Shown here one piece after another: positions 49,223-59,503 of a stretch of 64,000 nt of DNA (the first letter of the stretch is position 1; every line of letters starts with the position of its first letter). Where the stretch lies: the NCBI RefSeq assembly GCF_029407905.1, contig NW_026577882.1, positions 3,782,001 to 3,846,000 on the forward strand, given 5' to 3'. Made by a program: the position numbers and the translations under genes. The DNA is from Bubalus kerabau (taxonomy: Eukaryota > Chordata > Mammalia > Artiodactyla > Bovidae). The notes under the pieces are model-generated. The model saw only the letters and a program-made list of their open reading frames with translations. It made no database searches and was not told the origin of the DNA.

Positions 49223-49755
49223 CATTGCTATACCCCTTGGCAGTATTTAGAAATCCATACCCAAACCCTTCTCCTAGTAGGCCTGGGTCCTAGTTCAGAG
49301 GAACATGCAATGGCGGAGCTGAGGCCAGTAAGGCACCAGTCAGGTCTCACACACTCTTGCAGCCTGATCGTCCAGGGACACAAAGGCCTGTTGTGCCTTG
49401 CAGGAGGCTCGCTTGCGTTACCTCCTGTGAACTGCGTTTGCCAGCCTGGGGGAATAGCGGTCCCTGGAGATCTTTTCTCAGGGGCTCCTTCCCCTGAGCT
49501 GGGGCGGACCTCAGGGACCCAACTCACAGGGCAAGGCAAAACCATATGGACAGGTCTATGCTCTGTAGCAGACTTCTAGTGAACCTCATCTCTCAGGAAC
49601 ATTCTTGGCTCCTATAGAGACACTTCTGTGTGTGAAGCTGCGTACCTAACATAGGGGCACAGAGAGCCTGATTTTCTCAGTTCATTTTGACCCTGTTGTT
49701 CAGAAAACAGCTTGAGAATCCATAAAATGCTCTCCCTGACCGCTGAGAGAATTCT
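49223..49755. repeat. Second-satellite monomer B6 (533 bp, hybrid)
   Basis: Body is type B, but its right end (GCTGCGTACC, TTCATTTTGAC, CAGAAAACAGC) is the one normally found at the right end of type A monomers, so the next unit is again a B. Confidence 0.75.
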
Positions 49756-50289
49756 CACTGCTGTAGCCCTTGGCACTTTGTAGAAATCCGCAGCCAAACG
49801 CTTCTCCAAATAGGCCTGGGTCCTAGTTCGGAGGAACAGGCAATGGTGGAACTGAGGCCAGCAAGGCAACAGTCAGGTTTCACACACTCTGGCAGCCTGC
49901 TCCTCCAGGGACAGTAAGGCCTCTTTTTCTCTGCAGGAGATTCGCTTGCCTTACTTCCTGTGAACAGCGTTTCCCAGCCTCAGCGAAGCCGTTCCTGGAG
50001 ATCTTTTCTCAGGAACAGTTTCCCCGGAGGTGTGGTGGACCTCGAGGACCCAACTCACAGGGGAAGGAAAAACCACATGGACAGGTCTATGCTCTGTAGG
50101 AGAGGTTTAGTGAACCTAATCTCTCAGGAACATTCTTGGCTCCTATAGAGACAACTCTGTGTGTGAAGCTACACTCCCAACATTGGGGAACAGGGATCTT
50201 GGTTCTCTCCGTGGGGTGCTGATGCTTTGTAGCAAAGCACCTGCTTGAGAATCCGTCCTCTTAGGCTTCCCTCGCCTTGACAGAAGTCT
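49756..50289. repeat. Second-satellite monomer B7 (534 bp)
   Basis: Second consecutive type B monomer, the only break in the A/B alternation. Its anchor is CACTGCTGTAG, as in B8. Confidence 0.75.
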
Positions 50290-50991
50290 CATTGCTGTAG
50301 CCCTTGGCAGTTTCAAAGAAGAAGACCCTTATACTTCATAAACTAGGCCCTTGTCCTAGTTTGAATGGAAAGGCAATAGCTGAGCTGAGGCCAATAAGGA
50401 GCCAGTCCCCTCTGACACATTCCCGAAGCCTGCTCCTTCATGGAATATAACTCTAGAATCTTGGAATGTCTTTGCAAGGCTGGCAAAGGGCAGTCAGGAA
50501 CCAGCACCCTGCCTCTGGAATTACCGACTTCTGAGCAGATCTGGAGGTCTCCTTTAGGAGAAGCTAACCCATTCCTTCCAAATAGAGGCTTCAAAACACA
50601 GGCAGGTTGGCTGCATTTCGTGCCCGAAGGAGGCTTGCTTTTCTCTCCTCCTATGAACTCCAGTTCCCAGCCTCTGGGAAAAGCGTATCTTGAAGATATT
50701 TTCTCAGGGCTTGTTTCCACGGAGCTGGGCCCGAGCCCGGGGCCCAAAGGCACAGGGGAAGGCAAGACCACATGGACAGGTCTATGCTCTGTAGCAGACC
50801 TCTTGTGAACCTCATCTCTCAGGAGCATTCTTGGCTCCTATAGAGACACCTCTGTGTGTGAAGCTGCGTACCTAACATAGGGGCACAGAGAGCCTGATTC
50901 TCTCTGTTCATTTTGACGCTGTCATTCAGAAAACAGCTTGAGAATCCATAAAATGCTCTCCCTTACCACTGAGAAAATTCTCACTGCTGTA
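50290..50991. repeat. Second-satellite monomer A7 (702 bp)
   Basis: Type A. The right end carries TTCATTTTGACGCTG, shared with B6. Confidence 0.77.
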
Positions 50992-51515
50992 GCCCTTGGC
51001 ACTTTGTAGAAATCTGCACCCAAATGCTTTTCCAAGTAGGCCTGGGTGCTAGCTCGGATGAACAGGCAATGGCGGAGCTGAGGCCAGTAAGGCAACAGTC
51101 AGGTTTCACACACTCTGGCAGCCTGCTCCTCCAGGGACTGTAAGGCCTCTTTTACTCTGCAGGAGATTCGCTTGCCTTACTTCCTGTGAACAGCATTTCC
51201 CAGCCTCGGCGAAGCGGTTCCTGGAGATCTTTTCTCAGGGACAGTTTCCCCGGAGGTGTGGTGGACCTCGAGGACCCAACTCACAGGGGAAGGCAAAACC
51301 ACATTGACAGGTCTATGCTCTGTAGGAGAGGTTTAGTGAACCTAATCTCTCAGGAACATTCTTGGCTCCTATAGAGACAACTCTGTGTGTGAAGCTACAC
51401 TCCCAACATTGGTGCACAGGGAGCTTGATTCTCTCCGTGGGGTGCTGATGCTTTGTGGCAAAGCACCTGCTTGAGAATCCATCCTCTTAGGCTTCCCTCA
51501 CCTTGACAGAGGTCT
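50992..51515. repeat. Second-satellite monomer B8 (524 bp)
   Basis: Type B, anchor CACTGCTGTAG; near-duplicate of B7 at ~1,236 bp. Confidence 0.77.
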
Positions 51516-52202
51516 CATTGCTGTAGCCCTTGGCAGTTTGCAAAGAAGAAGACCCTTACCCTTCATAAAGTAGGGCCTTGTTCTAGTTTGAATGGAAAGG
51601 CAATAGCTGAGCTGAGGTCAATAAGGAGCCAGTCCCGTCTGACACATTCCCGAAGCCTGCTTCTTCATGGAAAATAACTCTAGAATCTAGGAATATCTTT
51701 GCAAGGCTAGCAAAGGGCAGTCAGGAACCAGTACCCTGCCTCTGGAATTAACAACTTCTGAGCAGATCTGGAGGTCTCCTTTAGGAGAAGCTAACCCATT
51801 CCTTCCAAATAGAGGCTTCAAAACACAGGCAGGTGGGCTGCCTTTTTGTTCCCGATGGAGGCGTGCTTTTCTCTCCTCCTACAAACCCCGGTTCCCAGAC
51901 ACTGGGAAAAGTGGATCTTGAAGATATTTTCTCAGGGGTTGTTTCCACGGAGCTGGGGCCGAGCCTGGAGACCCAAAGGCACAGGGGAAGGCAAGACCAC
52001 ATGGACAAGCCTTTGCTCTTTAGTATAGCTCTAATGAACCTCACCCTGTCAGGATCTTTCTTGATTCCTACGGAGACACACCTGTGTGTGAAGCTGCGGC
52101 TACAGAGAGCCTGATTCCCTCCGTTTACCGCTGAGTCTGCATTGCCAAGCAACAGCTTGGGAACGCAGCCTGGGGCACTTCCCTTCCCTCGGACAGAGCT
52201 CT
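51516..52202. repeat. Second-satellite monomer A8 (687 bp)
   Basis: Type A on the left. The right ~130 bp (from ~52,090) diverge and have lost the standard GGGGCACAGAGAGCC block. Confidence 0.72.
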
Positions 52203-52393
52203 CCTTGCGGTAGGCCTTGGTAGTTTGCATACAATGGGGCCCTAAGCCCTCTGCAAGTTGGCCTGGCTCCTAGGTCCAAAGGGCAGGCCAGAGCGGAGCT
52301 GAGGCTGTCAGGCTCCAGACACATCTCCCATACTCCTACATCCTGCTCCTACCCGGGCGTGAACGCTAGAAGCTGGGAAGGTACCTGGACCGT
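52203..52393. repeat. Degenerate second-satellite end
   Basis: Still recognisable by GCTGAGGC, AACGCTAGAAGCTGGGAA and related blocks, but the most diverged part of the array. Ends where GCAGGGGCGGGGCG of the macrosatellite begins. Confidence 0.65.
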
Positions 52394-52790
52394 GCAGGGG
52401 CGGGGCGAACGCGGGCGGCGTGGGCCGGGGGTCGGCTTTTGGCGGGGGTGGGTGCGGGCTTCCCAGTTGTGCTCTCAGAGGTGGACACTGAGGCTGAAAA
52501 CTCGCCGGGAGCGCACCCGGGACAGGTAAACCCGGGCTGCGGGGATCGAGATTCAGATGGCTTTGGGTGGGGGTCGGTCCCAGGTGTGCTCCCGGGGTCG
52601 CCACTGCGGCTGGGAACGCGCAGGGAGCGCGGCAGGGGCGGGGCTAACCCTGGCGGAGCGGGGCGGGGTCGGCTCATGGGGGGGATGGGGAGGGGTTCCC
52701 AGTTGCGCTCTCGGGGGTTGCAACTGCGGCTGGGAACGCCCATTTCATCCGCTCCTGGGTCCCCAAGGATCGCCATCCCGTGGGTGCAGC
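52394..52790. repeat. GC-rich ~118-bp minisatellite, unit 1
   Basis: CAG(T/G)TG(T/C)GCTC occurs at 52,464, 52,581 and 52,700 (spacing 117 and 119). Each repeat has CTGCGGCTGGGAACGC-like and GGGGCGGGGC-like blocks. High G+C and CpG density make it CpG-island-like, and the GGGGCGGGGC blocks fit Sp1-type GC boxes. Confidence 0.75.
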
Positions 52791-52806
52791 GGAGGGCTGC
52801 AGACCA

Positions 52807-52815
52807 CAGGTAAGG
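52807..52815 (+). promoter_or_regulatory. Splice-donor-like CAG|GTAAGG, unit 1
   Basis: Strong match to the mammalian 5' splice site at the edge of the GC-rich block; conserved in all three units. Use as a splice site is not shown. Confidence 0.35.
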
Positions 52816-53264
52816 GAACTGGGACTGCGTGGAGCAGGGAACCAAGTATTCCGCCGTCTGTTGGCACATTCTCGGAGCTCCCCAACCTGGCGGTCGCAGA
52901 AAGGCCTTGCCTTTGGGGTCAAGGCCTTTACCGCTCCACCCCTCTGCTGAAAAATCTCAGAGTCTGCGCGGTTTTTCCAAGCAGCCTAGTGTCCGCTGGA
53001 AGTCCAAGGGACAGAACACTGAACTCTGGCCGGCTGGCCCAGCCCTCTTCTGGCACTTTGTAAGCCAGCGGGCCCTTGAGCACCTGCTGGGATGGGAAAG
53101 GGAAGGGTCCATGGATTGCACCCTAGAAACTTAGTAGGGTGCATGGATTTCAAACCCTGGTGGCCGCCCAGGCAGCAAAGAAGTGGGGAGGGCAACTTGC
53201 TGCCCTTTCATGGCAGAATCTGTGGTTGTCCAGCTGCGTGGGCCTTTTCATGAGGACCCTGTGC

Positions 53265-53270
53265 AATAAA
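53265..53270 (+). terminator. AATAAA poly(A) signal, unit 1
   Basis: In context CCTGTGCAATAAAAGTTTGG, followed by a GT-rich GGTGTTTTGG tract like a downstream element. Confidence 0.45.
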
Positions 53271-53690
53271 AGTTTGGTGTTTTGGAACTGAATAATTAGA
53301 ACGTGTAAAAGCTTTAAATTATGTGGTGGTGTAATTAAAAAACAAAACAAAACAAAACCAAGCTCCAAGTGTTTTGCAAATGGAGGTTTAAATATTGAAG
53401 GACTGTATTCCTTGCACTGTGGCATTCTATCAAGAAGTGTGCAGGATTTTTTTTTTTAAGAAAAGTGTTCGAAGTGAGGGAAACAGGAAACCCAGAGGTA
53501 ACCCTGTATTTTGGGGAAGGCCTTAGGAGGTCACTTGGAAATGCTGCTGGCTGTGCGGGAGGGGGGCAGATGGGCTGTGCAGGCTTGTCCTTTGCATGGA
53601 TGTTCTTGTGTGTGGAAACCCAGCTCGGAGCCATCTCCTGATGTGTAAGAATTTCGCAGACAAACCTTGAGCTAAGCAATGCATTTTTTC
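53271..53690. other. Unit 1 sequence without recognised gene
   Basis: AT-richer than the block before it. Holds an (AACAA)n-type run at 53,336-53,358 and a T-run at 53,448. Nothing else recognised. Confidence 0.6.
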
Positions 53691-53696
53691 CTAAGA

Positions 53697-54150
53697 AAAT
53701 GTTTGTCTTAAGCGATGTAAATATCCTATGTATTTCCGCTAGACTCTGGCTTCAGGTCGGTTCCCCCAAAAGGCTCAGAAGCGATTTGAACAAAACAGCA
53801 TGTTTTCCTCCTAGCTTGTTCTCCTTATCTATGTTAAGGAAATGATATATTTGCCTGCAATACTGCCTTTCTTCAAGATTCATGTCAATCAAGTTTTGGC
53901 CCGGGATGACTCACCTGCTGCCAATATTATCTCAATGCATGTCGTGGGGGAGGGGCCTGGTGCCATTCCCTGAAACAGTTCCTTTCTTTCCTTAGCTGAC
54001 TGCTAGTGCCTGTAGAATATCTGGCTAAAGACCAGCAGGGGGTACTCTTACTACCCCCCCCACCCCGCCTCGAGTCTAAGTCAGCAGCTTTCTCTATCTC
54101 TTTAATACTTTAATAAGACTTGATGACACAAAAGCTCTGAGAGATCAAAT
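53697..54150 (+). mobile_element. Possible degenerate ERV LTR fragment, unit 1
   Basis: CTTTAATACTTTAATAAGACTT and ACACAAAAGCTCTGAG near 54,105-54,140 resemble the R-region end of class I ERV LTRs, with a U3-like stretch before them. Boundaries and target duplications are not found; could equally be unrelated unique sequence. Confidence 0.3.
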
Positions 54151-54179
54151 CATATCAAATCTTCATTTCAGATTGAAGA

Positions 54180-54410
54180 TGCATTCCATGGTATTGCCAT
54201 CTTAAGTCTTTCCATCGTTTTGGAATATCTGTCCATGTATTCAGGATAGTTTTCAGCCAGGGTGTATAATTTCCAGTGTGCCAGTCTTGTCATCCTCGTT
54301 ACATCCATGGCAAAGTGTTTTATTCATGTTGATATTATTGAAAGGGAATTTTTTAAAATTCCTTTTCAGATTATTATCTGCTAATGTATACAGATAAAAC
54401 TGTGTAATCA
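54180..54410 (-). mobile_element. Old L1 fragment (3' ORF2 region), unit 1
   Basis: Blocks such as GGTATTGCCATCTTAAG, AAAGTGTTTTATTCATG and CTTTTCAGATTATTATCTG read like the antisense of the 3' part of mammalian L1 ORF2. Short, diverged and non-functional. Confidence 0.6.
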
Positions 54411-54828
54411 TTCATTTTTATCAGTTTGGACAGCTTGATAGTTGTCTTTAATTTCTTTACTTTCTGACACTTTAAGATTATCCTGGGACACATATGTAAT
54501 GCCTCACCCCTAAATTCAGACATGTGTTCAAAGAACTTCTGTCCTTTTATTTATTTATTTATTTATTCTTTAACATTGAAATCGTTTTGACTATGCTGGG
54601 TGTTTGTTGCTAGATGGAAGTAGCTAGGACCTCTGGACTGCAGTCTCTCATCTCTTGCTGACCTCTTGTTGACCTCTGCAGAATCCTGGTAGGTGGGAGC
54701 TTGTTAGTTCCTTGTTCCTTATCAGAACCTCCTGTGGTAAGTGTTTTTCTCTTCTCTGTTGCCTGGTAAGGGTGGGTGGTCATGGGCATCCCAAAGTTGG
54801 CTAGAAGTCAATTATTTAGGCAGGCTTG
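54411..54828. other. Unit 1 sequence without recognised gene
   Basis: AT-rich, with a (TTTA)n run at about 54,547-54,567. Source not recognised. Confidence 0.6.
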
Positions 54829-54839
54829 TGCACAGATAT
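54829..54839. repeat. Target site duplication of Bov-A2, left
   Basis: TGCACAGATAT, matching TGCATAGATAT at 55,117-55,127 with one change. Confidence 0.75.
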
Positions 54840-55116
54840 GGGAGAAGGCAATGGCACCCCACTCCTGGAAAATCCCAAGGATGGAGGAGCCTGGTAGGCT
54901 GCAGTCCATGGGGTGGCTAAGAGTCGGACACCACTGAGTGACTTCGTTTTCACTTTTCACTTTCATGCATAGGAGGAGGAAATGGCAACCCACTCCAGTG
55001 TTCTTGCCTAGAGAACCCCAGAGACTGCGGGGCCTGGTGGGCTGCCATCTATGGCGTGGCACAGGGTCGGCCACAACTGAACCACTTAGCAGCTGCAGCA
55101 GCAGCAGCAGCAGCAG
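54840..55116 (+). mobile_element. Bov-A2 SINE, unit 1
   Basis: Dimeric Bov-A structure: first monomer from GGGAGAAGGCAATGGCACCC, second from AGGAGGAAATGGCAACCCAC, ending in a CAGCAG run, with ruminant-specific landmarks AGAGTCGGACACCACTGAG and CTAGAGAACCCCAGAG. First monomer lacks ~15 bp present in unit 2 (TACTCTTGCGTGG). Confidence 0.88.
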
Positions 55117-55127
55117 TGCATAGATAT
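55117..55127. repeat. Target site duplication of Bov-A2, right
   Basis: TGCATAGATAT, partner of 54,829-54,839. Confidence 0.75.
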
Positions 55128-55833
55128 CAAAGGGGATGAGAACAGTCAGGTAGGATCACATATGTCACCGTGAAACAATACTTCTCCACTTAGCCAAAGC
55201 TAACCAAAGATTTCTGTTCTAGGTCAACCTAGAAGAGATCACTTAAGAGGTAAAGAAACTTAAACTCCATTAGCAAAGGCAGTTCAACATCTCAAGAAAA
55301 CTTGTGCTAGGCACAAAACTCTTTTCTGGGGGCCTACTTTCCCTACAACCTCCTTATCCCATTCTGTACCCATTCCTTTGCTTCTCCCGTCCTGAAAATG
55401 CCACCTGTAAGACAGAACTACTTCGTTTTCCTTCTTAAAGTGTGATTGCATTCCATACATTCTTGTAATAACAAGTCATACATTTCCCTTCAGCAACCAA
55501 GAACTCACTCTTATATTGGCATTTGATAGATTGGTGAGCATACCTATCAGTGATAATAGCGCCCACCCCGCTTCCTGCAAGAACAGAACAAAACAAAACA
55601 AAACAAAAAAATTGCTTTCTTACATTTAATATGTTCGGATGGTGCCAGTCACTATTCATGCAGAGTCAAAAATCTCTTTTGTTTCTGTGTAAAAGGGAGG
55701 TCCTTTCAAGTCGTGAATGTTTAAGAAGTTTCATTTATTTGGAAGTGACCTAGCTATTCAATACACTGTCGTCACTTAGTTTAGCACCAGGATAGAAACT
55801 CAGGTAACCAAAACACCTGGAGGAACGATTGTA
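55128..55833. other. Unit 1 sequence without recognised gene
   Basis: Unique-looking sequence with an (AACAA)n-type run near 55,585-55,610. Not assigned. Confidence 0.6.
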
Positions 55834-56014
55834 AGTTCAGTTCAGTTCAGTTGCTCAGTCGAGTCTGACTCTTTGTGACCCCGTGGCCTGCAGGACGCCA
55901 GGCTTCCGTGTCCATCACCAACTCCAGGGGCTTGCTCAAACTCATGTCCATCGAGTCAGTGATGCCATCCAACCATCTTATCCTCTGTCATCCCCTTCTC
56001 CTCTGCCTTCAATC
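55834..56014 (-). mobile_element. BovB/Art2-type retroelement 3' fragment, unit 1
   Basis: Begins with (AGTTC)n-type AGTTCAGTTCAGTTCAG and GCTCAGTC, the reverse complement of the BovB 3' end, and continues CATCGAGTCAGTGATGCCATCC. About 180 bp; ruminant-specific. Confidence 0.8.
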
Positions 56015-56740
56015 AAGACTATGAGAGGCAGATATTTTAGAGTATAATTATTGTTAAGAGTTTATCTAAAAGCTCATATCACATTTACATATTTTACATT
56101 GGTTGTTGCTGTTTCCAGGTACTTTCTTGCTGACAAGCTTGTGACACATATAACAATAGAGCAATTTTTACCTCAAAAGAAACCTAGGCACTATGAACAT
56201 GTTGTGCTTAATGTTGTTGACTCTTAGACCTGTCTATAGTGGAGGAGCAAAACCAAAAATACTAGATATTTAATATTGACTAGTTCCCAGTTCACGGGAC
56301 TCTGACATTCATTTAGGTCAATGTTTTCTTGTATTTCCAGCAGTTTGATTTGGAAGGGCTGCCTTGTCTTGAGACCATTGAAATCAGAACTCAGAACTTG
56401 AGCAATATTATCAAAAAACACAAGGCTCACACTGACATATACCTTAATCCAGACAGACAGACAAGACATCTTCCAGTTTTCCGCCTGAGATTTAAAATAT
56501 TTCTTTGAGCCGTTTTCCTGGGAAGTGGGGGGGGGGGGGAGTGGGGGTGGCAGCGAGGCAGGCTTGGGTAACAAGCTAATTGTTGGTCATTGCATATGCA
56601 AAGAACCAGCTTTCCGGGTTCCAAGGAAAAAAGCTTCCTTGGTACCCAATTTTGTTTGGATCTATAGACTCTCATGGCCCTCCTAGGTCAGGACATCTTT
56701 CCTTTCTGTAGTCCTCGTTTGAACCCTAAATCATAGACAG
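56015..56740. other. Unit 1 sequence without recognised gene
   Basis: Holds a 13-G run at 56,527-56,539 followed by GTGGGGGTGG; otherwise unassigned. Confidence 0.6.
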
Positions 56741-56859
56741 CTTGGATTGTCTCTGTGGGGTGGATGTATTGTCCTCGTGTTTGACCTGGCGGCAGTAGCG
56801 AGGTCCGAGAGCCTCTCCTGGAACCGGGCGTGGGGACAGGGCTCACCGGGAGCCCCTGG

Positions 56860-57130
56860 TGGAAGTGGGCAATGCGCCGGGAGCGCGCCAGGGGCGGGGC
56901 GATCCCAGGCGGCGCGGGTCGGGGTTCCGGTCGGGAGGGGGTGGGGGGTGGTAACAGTTGTGCTCTCGGGGGTCCCCACTGCAGCTGGAAACGCGCTGGG
57001 AGTGCAGCAGGGGCGGGGTAAACCTGGGCTGCGCGGGTCGAGATTTAGATGGCTGTGGGTGGGGGTTCGGTCCCAGTTGTGCTCTCCGGGGTCGCCACTG
57101 CGGCTAGGAACGCCCATTTCCTATGCTAAT
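56860..57130. repeat. GC-rich ~118-bp minisatellite, unit 2
   Basis: Two repeats, CAGTTGTGCTCTC at 56,955 and 57,074 (119 bp apart), one fewer than unit 1. Confidence 0.75.
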
Positions 57131-57180
57131 GTGTCCCCAAGGATCCACATCTAGTGGGTGCAGCGGAGGGCTGCGGGCCA

Positions 57181-57189
57181 CAGGTAAGA
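57181..57189 (+). promoter_or_regulatory. Splice-donor-like CAG|GTAAGA, unit 2
   Basis: Same position as in unit 1, 4,374 bp downstream. Confidence 0.35.
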
Positions 57190-57637
57190 GAACTGGGACT
57201 GCTTGGAGCAGGGAACCACGTATTCCGCCCTCTGTTGGCACATTCTCGGAGCTCCCCAACCTGGCGGTTGCAGAAAGGCCTCGCCCTTGGTGTCAAGGCC
57301 TTTACCGATCCACCCCTTTGCTGAAAAATCTCAGTCTGCACGGTTTTCCCAAGCAGCCTAGTGTCCCCTGGAAGTCCAAGGGACAGAACCCTGAACTCTG
57401 GCCGGCTGGCCCAGCCCTGCTTCTGGCACTTTGTAGGCCAGCGGGCCCTGGAGCACCTGCTAGGATGAGAAAGGGAAGGGTCCGCGAATTGCACCCTAGA
57501 AAGTTAGTAGGGTGCATGGATTTCAAACCCTGGTGGCCGCCCAGGCAGCAAAGAAGTGGGGAGGGCACCTTGCTGCCCTTTCATGGCAGAATCTGTGGCT
57601 GTCCTGATGCGTGGGCCTTTTCATGGGGACCTTGTGC

Positions 57638-57643
57638 AATAAA
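57638..57643 (+). terminator. AATAAA poly(A) signal, unit 2
   Basis: Conserved context TTGTGCAATAAAAGTTTGG plus the GT-rich tract. Confidence 0.45.
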
Positions 57644-58070
57644 AGTTTGGTGTTTTGGTACTGAATAATTAGAAATTGTAAAAAGTTTAAATTATGTGGT
57701 GGTGTAATTAAAAAACAAAACAAAACAAAACCAAGCCCCAAGTGTTTGGCACAGGGAGGTTTAAGTATTGAAGGCCTGTTTTCCTTGCACTGTGGCATTC
57801 TATCAAGAAGTGTGCAGGATTTTTTTTTTTTTTAAGAAAAGTGTTCGAAGAGCTTGAAACAGGAAACCCAGAGGTGCCCCTGTATTTTGGGGAAGGCCTT
57901 AGGAGGTCACTTGGAAATGCTGCTAGCTGTGGGGGAGGGGGCAGATGGGCTGTGCAGGCTTGTCCTTTGCATTCATGTTCTTGTGTGTAGAAACCCAGCT
58001 CGGAGCCATCTCCTGATGTGTAAGAATTTCGCAGACAAACCTTGAGCTAAGCAATGCATTTGTTCCTGAG
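57644..58070. other. Unit 2 sequence without recognised gene
   Basis: Counterpart of 53,271-53,690, including the (AACAA)n-type run (57,711-57,733) and a T-run at ~57,821. Confidence 0.6.
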
Positions 58071-58074
58071 GAAA

Positions 58075-58505
58075 TGTTTGTCTTAAGCGATGTAAATATC
58101 CTATGTATATCTGCTGGACTCTGGCTTCAGGTCGGTTCCCCCAGTAGGCTCAGAAGCGACTTGAACAAAACAGTATGTTTTCCTCGTACCTTGTTCTCCT
58201 AATCTATGTTAAGGAAATGATATATTTGCCTGGAATACTGCCTTTCTTCAAGATTCATGTCAATCAGTTTTTGGCCCAGGATGACTCACCTGCTGCCAAT
58301 GTGACCTCAAGGCATGTCGTGGGGGAGGGGCCTGGTGCCATTCCCTGAGACAGTGCCTTTCTTTCCTTAGCTGACTGCTAGTGCCTGTAGAATATCTGGC
58401 TAAAGACCAGCAGGGCGTACACCCCGCCTCAAGTCTAAGTCAGCAGCTTTCTCTATCTCATTTATACTTTAATAACAATTGATGACACAAAAGCTCTGAG
58501 CGATC
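58075..58505 (+). mobile_element. Possible degenerate ERV LTR fragment, unit 2
   Basis: Counterpart of 53,697-54,150. A poly-C stretch of unit 1 (CTACCCCCCCCACC at ~54,051) is absent here. Confidence 0.3.
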
Positions 58506-58539
58506 AAATCATATCAAATCTTCATTTCAGATTGAAGAT

Positions 58540-58765
58540 GCATTCCATGGTATTGCCATCTTAAGTCTTTCCATTGTTATGGAATATCTGTCCATGTATT
58601 CAGGATAGTTTTCAGCCAGGGTGTATAATTTCCAGTGTGCCAGTCTTGTCATCCTCGTTACATCCATGGCAAAGTGTTGTATTCATGTTGACATTATTGA
58701 AAGGGAATTTTTTTAAATTCCTTTTCAGATTATTATCTGCTAATATATACAGAAAAAACCGTGTA
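58540..58765 (-). mobile_element. Old L1 fragment (3' ORF2 region), unit 2
   Basis: Counterpart of 54,180-54,410, with a few substitutions. Confidence 0.6.
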
Positions 58766-59185
58766 ATCTTTCGTTTTTATCAGTTTGGACAGCTTGATAG
58801 TTGTCTTTAAATTCTTTCCTTTCTCATACTTTAAGATTTTCCGGGCACCGTACATGTACTGCCTCACCCCTAATCTCAGTCATGTGTTCAAAGAACTTCT
58901 GTCCTTTATTTGTTTACTTATTTTTTGCAACATTGAATTCGTTTTGACTATGCTGGGTCTCTGCTGCAAGATGGAAGTTGCTAGGACCTCTGGACTGCAG
59001 TCTTCCATCTCTTACTGACCTCTTGTTGACCTCTGCAGAATCCTGGTTGGCGGGAGCTTGTTAGTTCCTTGTTCATTACCAGGACCTCCTGTGGTAAGTG
59101 TTTTTCTCTTCTCTGTTGCCTGGTAAGGGTGGATGGTCATTGGCATCCCAAAGCTAGCTAGAAGTCAATTATTTAGGCAGGCTTG
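58766..59185. other. Unit 2 sequence without recognised gene
   Basis: Counterpart of 54,411-54,828; the (TTTA)n run is eroded (TTTATTTGTTTACTTATTT). Confidence 0.6.
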
Positions 59186-59196
59186 TGCATAGATAT
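59186..59196. repeat. Target site duplication of Bov-A2, unit 2, left
   Basis: TGCATAGATAT, probably the unmutated form of the duplication. Confidence 0.75.
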
Positions 59197-59492
59197 GGGA
59201 GAAGGCAATGGCACCCCACTCCAGTACTCTTGCGTGGAAAATCCCATGGATGGAGGAGCCTGGTAGGCTGCAGTCCATGGGGTGGTTAAGAGTCGGACAC
59301 CACTGACCGACTTCACGTTCATTTTTCACTTTCATGCATGGGAGGAGGAAATGGCAACCCACTCCAGTGTTCTTGCCTAGAGAACCCCAGGGACTTCGGG
59401 GCCTGGTGGGCTGCCGTCTATGGGGTCGCACAGAGTCGGACACGACTGAAACGACTTAGCAGCAGCGGCGGCGGCAGCAGCAGCAGAAGCAA
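59197..59492 (+). mobile_element. Bov-A2 SINE, unit 2
   Basis: Full dimer at the same site as in unit 1, with the ~15 bp that unit 1 lacks and a longer mixed CGG/CAG tail. Confidence 0.88.
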
Positions 59493-59503
59493 GGCATCGA
59501 TAT
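59493..59503. repeat. Target site duplication of Bov-A2, unit 2, right
   Basis: GGCATCGATAT, two changes from the left copy. Confidence 0.65.

Larger units (their letters stand above)
40876..52393. repeat. Second satellite array (1,230-bp A/B dimer; satellite II-like)
   Basis: Anchored on CATTGCTGTAG, intervals alternate ~695 and ~535 bp: 698, 534, 695, 536 (after removing an LTR), 695, 535, 695, 535, 695, 536, 692, 533, 534, 702, 524, 687. Type A monomers contain a ~160-bp segment (TCTGGAGGTCTCC, GAAGCTAACCC, CCAAATAGAGGC) that type B lacks. There is no 31-bp CTCGAG phasing, so it is unrelated to satellite I. The ~0.7-kb size suggests the ruminant satellite II (1.723-type) class, but I cannot confirm that without a library. 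Confidence 0.78.
52394..56740. repeat. 4.4-kb macrosatellite, unit 1
   Basis: Unit 1 aligns with unit 2 throughout: CAG|GTAAG at 52,810 and 57,184, AATAAA at 53,265 and 57,638, Bov-A2 at 54,840 and 59,197, the BovB end at 55,834 and 60,171. It lacks the first ~145 bp present at the start of units 2 and 3 and is fused directly to the second satellite. No gene is recognised in it. Confidence 0.85.

Noticed and set aside
52557..53063. Open frames across the GC-rich block in each macrosatellite unit (also 57,123-57,668 and 61,288-61,848)
   Set aside because: A stretch of translated sequence is shared by all three, but starts differ, unit 2 is frameshifted, the opposite strand is equally open, and the 5' part is minisatellite. 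Coding use is not supported.
53265..53270. 3' end of a protein-coding gene
   Set aside because: The AATAAA has no supported open reading frame or exon upstream; it is kept only as a possible non-coding transcript signal.
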